64,000 nt of DNA from Clostridium sp. (GTDB lineage: Bacteria > Bacillota > Clostridia > Clostridiales > Clostridiaceae): positions 62,001-126,000 of the forward strand of contig JARKVD010000031.1 in assembly GCA_029851835.1 (NCBI GenBank), read 5' to 3'. Each line of letters opens with the position of its first letter. The stretch's first letter is position 1. The notes beneath the pieces were generated by a model that was given only the letters and a program-made list of their open reading frames with translations, was not told the origin of the DNA and ran no database searches. The position numbers and the translations under genes were made by a program. Below are positions 54,449 through 62,271 of the stretch, piece by piece.

Positions 54449-56809
54449 ATGTTAGTAAGAAAGCCAAATGAAACTAACTCACAAATTATTGATAGTGATG
54501 AACACTTACATTTTGAAGATTTTCATATTTCTAACAACAATGAAATATCCTTACCATTTCAACCTGGACATAATGAAGAATCTAATGAAAATGAATCCTT
54601 AGAATGTTATGAACGCAACATAACAGAACAAGATGAATCTGAAGTTGACGAAAGAATATTTCCACCATTCTTTCCTCCTAGTGGTCCTTCAGGTCCCCCT
54701 ACATCAGGACCTCCTGGTGGTCCTCCAGGACAACCTGCGCCACCAAGACCTCCTGTGCCTGGAACGCCATCTAATCCTAATGCAGTTCCAGGTCCACCTC
54801 CTAACTTTACTCCACAACAAGCATCAACTCCTCAAGGCGTAAGTCCACTAGTTTCTCCTGGCTCCATAGCTCCATGTAGATTTCAATTTGTATATATATG
54901 GCAGACAAATGGAACCTCCTATTGGGCTTGGCTTACTAGAATCGATAGAACTACAGCTTCTGGCTTTAGATGGAATGGTCGTAGATGGGTTTTCTTTGGA
55001 GTTAATTTAAATAGAATCGCAGCCTTTGAATGCTTTGGACGTGACATAACAGAACAAGATGAATCCGAAGTTGACGAAAGAATATTTCCACCATTCTTTC
55101 CGCCTAGTGGTCCTTCAGGTCCACCTACATCAGGACCTCCTGGTGGTCCTCCAGGACAACCTGCGCCACCAAGACCTCCTGTGCCTGGAACGCCATCTAA
55201 TCATAATGCAGTTCCAGGTCCACCTCCTAACTTTACTCCACAACAAGCATCAACTCCTCAAGGCGTAATTCCACTAGTTTCTCCTGGCTCCATAGCTCCA
55301 TGTAGATTTCAATTTGTATATATATGGCAGACAAATGGCAATTCCTATTGGGCTTGGCTTACTAAAATCGATAGAACTACAGCTTCTGGCTTTAGATGGA
55401 ATGGTCGTAGATGGGTTTACTTTGGAGTTAATTTAAATAGAATCGCAGCTTTTGAATGCTTTGGACGTGACATAACAGAACAAGATGAATCTGAAGTTGA
55501 CGAAAGAGTATTTCCACCAGCCTTTCCTCCTAGTGGTCCTTCAGGTCCGCCTACACCAAGACCTCCTATACAGGGAGCGCCACCAAGACCCCCTATGCCT
55601 GGAGCGCCACCAAGACCCCCTATACCTGGAACACCACCAAGGCCTCCTATGCATGGAGCACCACCTAGACCTCCTATGCATGGAGCACCACCTAGACCTC
55701 CTAGCTTTACTCAACAACAACCAGGCATAAATCCACTAGTTTCTCCTGGCTCCATAGCTCCATGTAGATTTCAACTTATATATATATGGCAGACAAATGG
55801 TGCCTCCTATTGGGCTTGGCTTACTAGAATCGATAGAACTACAGCTTCCGGCTTTAGATGGAATGGTCGTAGATGGGTTTTCTTTGGAGTTAATTTAAAT
55901 AGAATCGCAGCGTTTGAATGCTTCGGACGAGATATATTTAGAAATGTAGATAATGCAGTAGAAAATATTCAAACTCAAACTTTAGCACCATCGGAATTTA
56001 ATATTGAATATCCTTTTATAAGTAATATGCAAAATGAAGATGTCGGGAATATAATTAATATGGAAATTATCGATACCTTAGATACTCTCTTACTAAACCA
56101 AGTTCTAGTTCCAGAAAAAATTAACTTTGAAAAGGTTCAAGGTGCCTATGAAATTCCTTTAAATGCTTATGGACTTCTTAGTATAGTAATGTCTTTAAGT
56201 ACCTTGGTAGAAGAAGAAGAAAGACCTCGTATAACCTTTGATTCCTTAACTGTAGATTTAAACACTGGAGAGGTATATGATTTTGATGACTTATTTAATT
56301 CTAAATCCGATTACAGAACTGCAATAAGTCAACTTGCTATGGATATAGCTAAGAAATTAAATGTAAAACTAGTAGTGCCATACGACGGAGTTACTGATAC
56401 ACAGAAATTCTATTTAACTCCAGATGAATTAGTTTTATATTATCAAGTTGATGAGTTTACTCCTGCTGACCAAGGTCTATTCCGAATCCCTATTCCTTAT
56501 AAATTACTAACTAACTACTTATATCCTGGAAGCCCTATCAATAAAATTCTTAATCCTTCTAATGTAATTCCTGTAAATCCTTCAACGGGAAACACCCAAA
56601 TTCCACTACCTGCTGAAGAAGGTGGAACTGCGATGGGTCCTGAATATCTTGGAACCTATACGGGTTTAGTTCCTGAAGAAGAAGGCGGTACTGCAATGAG
56701 CCCAGAATATTTGGGTACCTACACCGGAAAAGTACCTGAAACTGAAGGGTATCCTCCTAAAGGTCAACAATCTCCAGGTACCTCTGCACAGGAAACTCCA
56801 GAGAGGTAA
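54449..56809 (+). CDS. proline-rich three-repeat protein with DUF3298 domain
   Basis: This 786-residue protein begins with an acidic, soluble N-terminus (about 1-56) and no signal peptide. Three tandem units follow (about 57-198, 199-340 and 341-495). Each has an acidic lead (ITEQDESEVDER), a Pro/Gly-rich stretch (FPPSGPSGPPTSGPPGGP...) and an aromatic module of about 58 residues (CRFQFVYIWQTNG, SYWAWLTRIDRTTASGFRW, NLNRIAAFECF). Units 1 and 2 are nearly identical in DNA (period 426 bases); unit 3 has its own nine-residue Pro repeats. Residues about 520-700 match DUF3298/DUF4163 (ITFDSLTVDLNTGEVYDFDD), as in RsiV and PdaC tails. The tail repeats EEGGTAMxPEYLGTYTG twice. A spore or surface role is possible but not shown. 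Confidence 0.85.
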   Translation: MLVRKPNETNSQIIDSDEHLHFEDFHISNNNEISLPFQPGHNEESNENESLECYERNITEQDESEVDERIFPPFFPPSGPSGPPTSGPPGGPPGQPAPPRPPVPGTPSNPNAVPGPPPNFTPQQASTPQGVSPLVSPGSIAPCRFQFVYIWQTNGTSYWAWLTRIDRTTASGFRWNGRRWVFFGVNLNRIAAFECFGRDITEQDESEVDERIFPPFFPPSGPSGPPTSGPPGGPPGQPAPPRPPVPGTPSNHNAVPGPPPNFTPQQASTPQGVIPLVSPGSIAPCRFQFVYIWQTNGNSYWAWLTKIDRTTASGFRWNGRRWVYFGVNLNRIAAFECFGRDITEQDESEVDERVFPPAFPPSGPSGPPTPRPPIQGAPPRPPMPGAPPRPPIPGTPPRPPMHGAPPRPPMHGAPPRPPSFTQQQPGINPLVSPGSIAPCRFQLIYIWQTNGASYWAWLTRIDRTTASGFRWNGRRWVFFGVNLNRIAAFECFGRDIFRNVDNAVENIQTQTLAPSEFNIEYPFISNMQNEDVGNIINMEIIDTLDTLLLNQVLVPEKINFEKVQGAYEIPLNAYGLLSIVMSLSTLVEEEERPRITFDSLTVDLNTGEVYDFDDLFNSKSDYRTAISQLAMDIAKKLNVKLVVPYDGVTDTQKFYLTPDELVLYYQVDEFTPADQGLFRIPIPYKLLTNYLYPGSPINKILNPSNVIPVNPSTGNTQIPLPAEEGGTAMGPEYLGTYTGLVPEEEGGTAMSPEYLGTYTGKVPETEGYPPKGQQSPGTSAQETPER
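54617..55932 (+). repeat. three tandem in-frame DNA repeats (426-bp period)
   Basis: Unit 1 (54617-55042) and unit 2 (55043-55468) differ at only scattered bases; unit 3 (55469-55932) shares both ends but replaces the Pro/Gly-rich middle with 27-base subrepeats encoding GAPPRPPMP-like blocks. The frame is kept throughout, so copy number could change by recombination without breaking the gene. Confidence 0.9.
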
Positions 56810-56823
56810 CTTTATTTTTAAAT

Positions 56824-56862
56824 TTAATGCACTAGGAAGCCTTCCTAGTGCATTAATTTTTT
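56824..56862. terminator. bidirectional intrinsic terminator
   Basis: TTAATGCACTAGGAAG pairs perfectly with CTTCCTAGTGCATTAA around a single base or a small loop and is followed by T-runs. It lies between convergent genes. Confidence 0.93.
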
Positions 56863-56864
56863 AT

Positions 56865-58256
56865 TTATATACTTACTTCTACATTAAGATTTGCTTCTTC
56901 ATTGCTATGAAGTAAATTTTTCTTTTTAACTAAGTACCACAAAATAGAAACTATTGTTACACCTTTTAAAACCATTGAAATACTTATACTCCACCATACA
57001 CCGTTCAACCCTAAAATCCCTGGTCTAGAAAGAACCAAAGCCATTGGAATTCTAGCCCCTGTTAAAATTATACTTACAGCAGCTGGAATAGTCGTCCTTC
57101 CAAGGCCATTAAATACGCCTACTGTAGTTATCTCTAAGCACATGAATAGCTGAGTATATCCCATGATTTTCAAATAATCCTTGCCTACAAAAATTGCATC
57201 CGGTTCATTTATAAATAATGAGAATATCCACTCTCCACCAACTACTAAAAGTAAGGTAGAAAATATACCAACTATACCTGCAATTGCAATTGTAGCTTTA
57301 TATCCCTTTTTAATTCTATCAAACTTACCAGCTCCATAGTTTTGTCCAACAAAAGAGCTAAGGGCTGTTGAGAATCCACCTGCTGTCATCCAAGTTATAG
57401 CTTCAATTTGACATCCAACTTTTTGAGCAGCAATCGGTACTTCACCCCAGCCAGCTATTATCCTTGCTATTAGAATTGAAAATACAGTGAATAAACCATT
57501 TTGTATTCCTGAAGGCAGCCCTAACTTACATAAGCTTATTACTGCCTCATTATCAATCTTCGATAATAAATTTACTTTCAAATATTTTTCATTGCTTTTT
57601 ATCATAAAAATTATAAAGCAAGTTACAACAATGGCTTGTGAACCAATTGTTGCTAATGCAGCGCCAAGAACTCCTAACTTTGGAACTGGACCTAAACCAA
57701 AAATTAATATTGGATCTAATACCATATTAAATACAAGACCTACCGTATTAACTATAAATGGTGTTTTACTATTTCCAGAACCATTAAATATTGCCGTAAA
57801 CACTGGAATTAAATTGGTTACTACCATTCCTAAAGCTATTACTGAAAGATATGACTCAGCCATTGAAACTACGTCCTCACTTTCTAACCCAAAGAAACCT
57901 ATAAATTGACTCTTAAAGGTTAAGATAACAAGTCCCATTATCAGCGATGCAACAATTATCATCTGCAATGCTGTAGTAACATACTTCTTTGTAGCCTTCT
58001 CATCCTTTCTACCAATACTTTGAGACACTTTAATTTCTGCACCAACCTTAGATACCATTGCTAATGCAACTGCTAATTGCGAAAAGAAACCTGCTGTTCC
58101 AACTGCGGCAACAGCACTGCTTCCTGCTCTTCCCACCCACAGCATATCCGTTAAGTTATATGCCATTTGTATAAAGGATGTTGCCATAATAGGAAATGCA
58201 AGCTTAACTAATTTCTCAGCAATCCTTCCCTCTGTTAAATCAATTCTGTCTTTCAT
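56865..58256 (-). CDS. MATE family efflux transporter
   Basis: This is a 463-residue, about 12-helix multidrug and toxin exporter. Markers are LVKLAFPIMATSFIQMAYNL then TDMLWVGRAGSSAVAAVGTA in the first half, and the pseudo-repeat with CQIEAITWMTAGGFSTALSS then FVGQNYGAGKFDRIKKGYK in the second. The VGQNYGAG motif places it in the NorM/DinF-like branch. GGAGGGGGATAT precedes the ATG. A 5+3+5 palindrome lies about 20 bases before the start. The substrate is unknown. Confidence 0.92.
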   Translation of the reverse strand: MKDRIDLTEGRIAEKLVKLAFPIMATSFIQMAYNLTDMLWVGRAGSSAVAAVGTAGFFSQLAVALAMVSKVGAEIKVSQSIGRKDEKATKKYVTTALQMIIVASLIMGLVILTFKSQFIGFFGLESEDVVSMAESYLSVIALGMVVTNLIPVFTAIFNGSGNSKTPFIVNTVGLVFNMVLDPILIFGLGPVPKLGVLGAALATIGSQAIVVTCFIIFMIKSNEKYLKVNLLSKIDNEAVISLCKLGLPSGIQNGLFTVFSILIARIIAGWGEVPIAAQKVGCQIEAITWMTAGGFSTALSSFVGQNYGAGKFDRIKKGYKATIAIAGIVGIFSTLLLVVGGEWIFSLFINEPDAIFVGKDYLKIMGYTQLFMCLEITTVGVFNGLGRTTIPAAVSIILTGARIPMALVLSRPGILGLNGVWWSISISMVLKGVTIVSILWYLVKKKNLLHSNEEANLNVEVSI

Positions 58257-58276
58257 ATATCCCCCTCCTAACCCTT

Positions 58277-58289
58277 TAACCTAAGGTTA
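58277..58289. promoter_or_regulatory. short palindrome before the MATE gene
   Basis: TAACC-TAA-GGTTA lies about 21 bases before the start codon, with an outer TTTAA/TTAAA on one side. It may be a repressor operator covering the ribosome binding region. Confidence 0.4.
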
Positions 58290-58303
58290 TTTAAACGCAA
58301 TAA

Positions 58304-58334
58304 AACCTCCTATATCCCAAAAGATATATGAGGT
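58304..58334 (-). terminator. intrinsic terminator after the ABC/GntR operon
   Basis: On the minus strand ACCTCATATATC and GATATAGGAGGT flank a 6-base loop with one internal mismatch, followed by TTTATT. It lies directly beside repeat copy G, which separates it from the operon end. Confidence 0.85.
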
Positions 58335-58335
58335 A

Positions 58336-58460
58336 TTAAGTGAACATCCAAATCTTTGATTTGGTAGTGGAACTTTCACTGCGTGCATCTTTGATTTAGT
58401 CACTGGACCTTACTCAGTAGAGCACTTCTTCCAACAAAGAAAGAAGGAGTTTCCTTATAA
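58336..58460 (+). repeat. dispersed structured repeat, copy G (long form)
   Basis: It starts TTAAGTGAACATCC and ends GTTTCCTTATAA. Stem 1a is CCAAATC-TTT-GATTTGG; a second, partial stem-1 block (CATCTTTGATTTAG) follows GAACTTTCACTGCGTG. Stem 2 is ACTTCTTC...GAAGGAGT with one G-U pair. It lies between the ABC operon end and its terminator. Confidence 0.9.
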
Positions 58461-58531
58461 AGTTCACACTTACTAATCTACATATTTCATTTTAATTCGT
58501 TTCCATAAATAAATCAATATTTAAAATATTT

Positions 58532-59383
58532 TTATTTATTGTACAAAACCATTATATCTTCAAGTGATGCTCTTTCAAAAATAACTTCATTACCTAAGAC
58601 TCTTCTTACTTCATCAGCATTTTTTGTTAAAGCTTCAAAGCCATAGTTATTTTTGCTGATTCCCTCAAATAAAGCTTCTGTTTCCTTTGTTAGAAGATTC
58701 TTATTTCCTTTGACAATTTTATAATTATCTTCTATTTCATCCTTCGATGATGAAAACACTATTTCTCCATCCTTAATAAAGGCTATATAATCAGCAATCT
58801 TTTCAAGATCTTCTGTTATATGAGTTGAAATAATTATCCCAAGGTTCTCATTTTCCATTAGATTTTGTAGTTCCTCTAATACTTCAGTGCGGACTATAGG
58901 ATCCATACCAGCTGTTGGTTCATCCATTATAATAAGCTCTGCTCCATGACTTAGTGCCATACAAAGAGAGTATTTCATCCTCATTCCCTTGGATAACTCC
59001 TTCAGTTTCTGCTTTCTATTTAAAGAATACTTATTTAGATACCTATGGAACTTATCCATATCCCAGTTCTTATATAAAACTGCTGTCATTTCAGCATTTT
59101 CTTCTAATGTTAAGTGATCATAGTAATAACAGTTGTCATATACGAAACCAATCTTCTCTTTAATCTGTCTCTCATACCTTATATTATCCATGCCAAAAAT
59201 TTCAATGGTTCCGCTATCCTTTTTCACCAAATTCATAATTGATTTTATCAATGTAGTTTTTCCTGCTCCATTTTCCCCTATAATGCCCATGATAAAGCCC
59301 CTTGGGAGCTGCAGCGATACATTCTTTAATGAAAACCCCTTATAAGCTTTATTTAAATTATTTATCTCTATAATATTATTCAT
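58532..59383 (-). CDS. ABC-2 exporter ATPase (second)
   Basis: This ATPase has 283 residues. Motifs are Walker A (IIGENGAGKTTLIKSIM), Q loop with GFVYDNCYYYDHLTL, signature LSKGMRMKYSLCMAL, Walker B LIIMDEPTAGMDP and H loop IIISTHITEDLEKIAD. The KGM signature in place of GGQ is typical of the YtrB/bacitracin-like ABC-2 ATPases. It is the last gene of the five-gene operon, 20 bases after gntR, and about half its residues match the first ATPase (61171-62034). Confidence 0.93.
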   Translation of the reverse strand: MNNIIEINNLNKAYKGFSLKNVSLQLPRGFIMGIIGENGAGKTTLIKSIMNLVKKDSGTIEIFGMDNIRYERQIKEKIGFVYDNCYYYDHLTLEENAEMTAVLYKNWDMDKFHRYLNKYSLNRKQKLKELSKGMRMKYSLCMALSHGAELIIMDEPTAGMDPIVRTEVLEELQNLMENENLGIIISTHITEDLEKIADYIAFIKDGEIVFSSSKDEIEDNYKIVKGNKNLLTKETEALFEGISKNNYGFEALTKNADEVRRVLGNEVIFERASLEDIMVLYNK

Positions 59384-59403
59384 AACCTTTCCCCTCTTTT
59401 AAA

Positions 59404-59781
59404 TTACTTTATCTCCTGACTAAGAACCCTTAGAATTTCACAGATTTCCTCTACTCCAATATCTGCCTTTGCCCCTTCTTCTAATGCCTTAATAAGATAT
59501 TCCTCCATATTTCTCATGATAGATTCCTTTAATATTTCCTTATCCTGAGCTGCTACAAAGGACCCCTTTCCCGGAAGAGTATATATGAAGCCATCTCTTT
59601 CCAATTCATCATAAGCTCTTTTCGTTGTAATTACACTTATTCTTAAATCCTTTGCCAAAGCCCTTATGGATGGCAGAGGTTCATTTGCACTTAATTTATT
59701 AGTTAATATATGATCTTTTATTTGTTTTTCTATTTGAGAATAAATAGGCTCTCCTGAAGAGTTATTTATTATAATATTCAT
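59404..59781 (-). CDS. GntR family (YtrA-type) transcriptional repressor
   Basis: This regulator has 125 residues: a GntR winged helix (SGEPIYSQIEKQIKDHILT, then LPSIRALAKDLRISVITTKR and YTLPGKGSFVAA) and a short C-terminal helix pair of about 45 residues. That short tail marks the YtrA subfamily, which controls neighbouring ABC exporters. It lies inside the operon it probably controls, between the permeases and the second ATPase. A palindrome over the operon promoter (62133-62157) is its likely operator. GGAGGAAG precedes the ATG. Confidence 0.92.
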   Translation of the reverse strand: MNIIINNSSGEPIYSQIEKQIKDHILTNKLSANEPLPSIRALAKDLRISVITTKRAYDELERDGFIYTLPGKGSFVAAQDKEILKESIMRNMEEYLIKALEEGAKADIGVEEICEILRVLSQEIK

Positions 59782-59834
59782 TAATCTTCCTCCGTAATGC
59801 TGTATATTTTATGCAACTACTATTGTACCATCTT

Positions 59835-60503
59835 CTATAAATCACGTCTTTTATAACCCTTAATAGAAATCCCGATAATTAAGCCATATATAACTAACCC
59901 TCCAATTATCACCATTCCTGCAAGGTTATAAATAGAACTTCCTCCTGCTTCAATGGCTTTTAATAGCTGCTGCATAGCATTAGGATTTATTTTTTTAACT
60001 ACTGCTGTTAATATAATTGGAGTGTTTGCTACCAAAATTATGATTATAGATGAATACTTCATTGCTGTTGAATAATCAAAGCAGTAATATACTAAATTGG
60101 GTGCACCTATGAAGAAAATAAAATATATTAAAGCAGCTCCTTGAGCTAATAGAATTATTATAAATAACCCTTCCTCACCTCTATTAAAAAATAAAACTAC
60201 ACCTTGAAGCAGTACCACAGTAAGAATATGCTGTATTAAATAGTAAAGATATTTGCTAACTACTATGTCACTTCTCTTTATAGGAAAGCTGTTCATAAGC
60301 ATATCATAATTTTTTCTAAGCTCTTCCGTTGCCGTAAATTTATTAATAATCACAGGAATTAATAAACTTCCAATTAATGCTATTATTAAAGCCCCTTGTG
60401 GGTTTATTGTGTTTACAATAATTAAGCCTATGATTACAATGAGAGTTGTTACTAAATATATAAATCGGCTGGTTAAAAAATCTTTTTTTAGTAATGCAAT
60501 CAT
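59835..60503 (-). CDS. ABC-2 type exporter permease (second)
   Basis: This 222-residue membrane protein has six hydrophobic segments and the layout of ABC-2 permeases with the cytosolic loop TATEELRKNYDMLMNSFPIKR, a motif common to the bacterial ABC-2 permease family of this type. GGAGGAATTAAG precedes the ATG. It lies 11 bases after the first permease and about 54 bases before gntR. Confidence 0.88.
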   Translation of the reverse strand: MIALLKKDFLTSRFIYLVTTLIVIIGLIIVNTINPQGALIIALIGSLLIPVIINKFTATEELRKNYDMLMNSFPIKRSDIVVSKYLYYLIQHILTVVLLQGVVLFFNRGEEGLFIIILLAQGAALIYFIFFIGAPNLVYYCFDYSTAMKYSSIIIILVANTPIILTAVVKKINPNAMQQLLKAIEAGGSSIYNLAGMVIIGGLVIYGLIIGISIKGYKRRDL

Positions 60504-60514
60504 CTTAATTCCTC

Positions 60515-61171
60515 CTATAAATCCTTTCTATCATATACAATGGCTGAAATGTAAGCAGATAGACCAACTACTCCACCTACAATAATAAAGTAAATTAAAT
60601 TATTAATTAAAGCACTACTTTGAAGAAAATCATAAATGTTAGTAATAAATTCTGGAGATCCTGTACCAAAGATTAATTCATCCATCATCATAATTCCAAA
60701 TATAATTGCGAAGAAGCATAAAAAGTATCCTATCTTTGCCCACTTTACACCTAATGTAAAGTAAAGAACATGATATATAGAAATAAATATTAGTATATAT
60801 CCTACTACAATCTTTGCCATTCCTAGAGTCAATGGAGTAATTCTTCCTGGTAACACCAAGACTATTAACATATTTAAAAGCCATCCTCCAATAGCTAATG
60901 TTAGAAGCCATAAGATATTTGATACAAATTTTCCATAAACATAATCTGTTCTAGTGCACGGTGCACTTAAAATAGAATAATAAGCTTTATCTCTTGACTC
61001 AATTTCCGTTATTGCAATTCCTGCAACGCCTCCAAAAAGGGTGAAGAAAGCAAATACACTTCCCCCATTGATTACAGGAGTAAAAATAGCACATAGAACT
61101 ACTACTAAACCTCCAATACCTTTATAATTTTTCATTAAAGCTTTTAATTCTCTAGATATTACTTTAAACAT
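60515..61171 (-). CDS. ABC-2 type exporter permease (first)
   Basis: This 218-residue membrane protein has six hydrophobic segments. It has the loop EIESRDKAYYSILSAPCTRT before its third segment, similar in position to that of the second permease. Its ATG overlaps the stop of the first ATPase (TAATG), so the two are coupled. It probably works with one or both ATPases; two permeases and two ATPases could form one mixed exporter or two separate ones. Confidence 0.88.
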   Translation of the reverse strand: MFKVISRELKALMKNYKGIGGLVVVLCAIFTPVINGGSVFAFFTLFGGVAGIAITEIESRDKAYYSILSAPCTRTDYVYGKFVSNILWLLTLAIGGWLLNMLIVLVLPGRITPLTLGMAKIVVGYILIFISIYHVLYFTLGVKWAKIGYFLCFFAIIFGIMMMDELIFGTGSPEFITNIYDFLQSSALINNLIYFIIVGGVVGLSAYISAIVYDRKDL

Positions 61172-62034
61172 TATTTCCCTGCCCCCTTATTGATTGCCAC
61201 CATAATCTCCTCAATAGATGGCTTCTCCATAACTAATTGCTTCCTAACTCCAACATCAATCTTGTGAATTTCTCTTATAATACCTTCAAATCCGTATGGT
61301 GTTTCTCTTAAACCATAAATCATATTTCTATCAATGTGATTTAGTAAACTTTTATTTCCTTTAATTAAAACATACTCTTCCTGCAACTCTGGAATGGACA
61401 TAGAGAAAACGATTCTGCCTTTTTTTATATAAGTTATATAATCTGCTATCTTCTCTAAATCTGAGATTATGTGACTAGAAATTAATATTCCTACATTTTC
61501 ATCTTCCATTACCTGCTGAAGGATTTCTAAAACCTGTCTTCTCATTACTGGATCAAGGCCAGAGGTTGGCTCATCTAAAATAATAAATTCCGCTTTATGA
61601 CTTAATGCTATAGCAATTGCAAACTTCATTTTCATTCCTTTAGATAATTCCTTAACCTTTTGCCTATCATCTAAATTAAACTTCCCTAGATAATTGTTAA
61701 ACACCTTCCAATCCCACTGCTTATAAAAGCCTGATATAATTTTCCCATTGTCTTTAATAGATAGATTCTCATAATAAAAACAATCATCATATACAAAGCC
61801 TATTTTCTCTTTAATCTCTCTTTCATTTTTCACATTATCTTTGCCAAAGACTTTGATTTCTCCCCCATCTCTTTGCAAAAGATTCATAATCAGCTTTATT
61901 GTAGTAGTCTTCCCTGACCCATTTTCCCCAATAAACCCCATTATAAAACCCTTCGGTATAACAAAAGAAATATTATCAAGTTTAAAAGTTTTATATTCCT
62001 TTGTTAGATTTTTAATTTCTAATATATTCTCCAT
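61171..62034 (-). CDS. ABC-2 exporter ATPase (first)
   Basis: This 287-residue ATPase is the first gene of the operon. Motifs are Walker A (FIGENGSGKTTTIKLIM), GFVYDDCFYYENLS after the Q loop, signature LSKGMKMKFAIAIALS, Walker B FIILDEPTSGLDP and H loop ILISSHIISDLEKIAD. The C-terminal part of about 70 residues is shared with the second ATPase (KGNKSLLNHIDRN against KGNKNLLTKETEA), so they come from a duplication. AGGGGTTATC precedes the ATG. Confidence 0.93.
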   Translation of the reverse strand: MENILEIKNLTKEYKTFKLDNISFVIPKGFIMGFIGENGSGKTTTIKLIMNLLQRDGGEIKVFGKDNVKNEREIKEKIGFVYDDCFYYENLSIKDNGKIISGFYKQWDWKVFNNYLGKFNLDDRQKVKELSKGMKMKFAIAIALSHKAEFIILDEPTSGLDPVMRRQVLEILQQVMEDENVGILISSHIISDLEKIADYITYIKKGRIVFSMSIPELQEEYVLIKGNKSLLNHIDRNMIYGLRETPYGFEGIIREIHKIDVGVRKQLVMEKPSIEEIMVAINKGAGK

Positions 62035-62065
62035 GATAACCCCTCCATCAGATTCCGTTAATATT

Positions 62066-62077
62066 CAGTATATACAG
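62066..62077. promoter_or_regulatory. second GntR-type operator candidate
   Basis: CAGTATATACAG repeats the half-site found over the promoter at 62133-62157. It lies about 30 bases before the first ATPase start, in the leader, and could be a second binding site. Confidence 0.5.
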
Positions 62078-62132
62078 TTATTCTAAAAAAAATTCAAGGT
62101 TTCCCTTTCATAATTAATTCTTTATTATATTA

Positions 62133-62164
62133 ACAGTATATATCGTTTATATACAGTATGTCAA
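62133..62164 (-). promoter_or_regulatory. promoter with overlapping GntR-type operator
   Basis: On the minus strand TTGACA (62159-62164) and TATACT (62135-62140) are 18 bases apart, a near-consensus sigma-A promoter. A palindrome (62133-62157, ACAGTATATA-TCGTT-TATATACAGT on the plus strand, 9 of 10 symmetric) covers the spacer and -10 box, so a bound repressor would block RNA polymerase. The YtrA-type regulator in the operon is the likely binder. Confidence 0.75.
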
Positions 62165-62229
62165 TATCTTTTAAAAGAAATCTGTAGAATTCTCTCCTTA
62201 ATCTTTTATTCCTCATTTTAAAGAAAAAC

Positions 62230-62258
62230 AAAAGCTCAAGGATTTCTCCTCAAGCTTT
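62230..62258 (-). terminator. intrinsic terminator after the M23 gene
   Basis: On the minus strand AAAGCTTGAGGA and TCCTTGAGCTTT flank a 4-base loop, followed by TGTTTTTC. Confidence 0.85.
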
Positions 62259-62271
62259 ACACATTTGCTAT

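Noticed and set aside
54617-55932. CRISPR-like array
   Set aside because: The repeats are 426 bases, in frame and inside a protein-coding gene.
61841-62086. 81-codon plus-strand frame near the GntR operon promoter
   Set aside because: It lies antisense to the first ATPase gene and runs into its leader; it has no homology or start signals.
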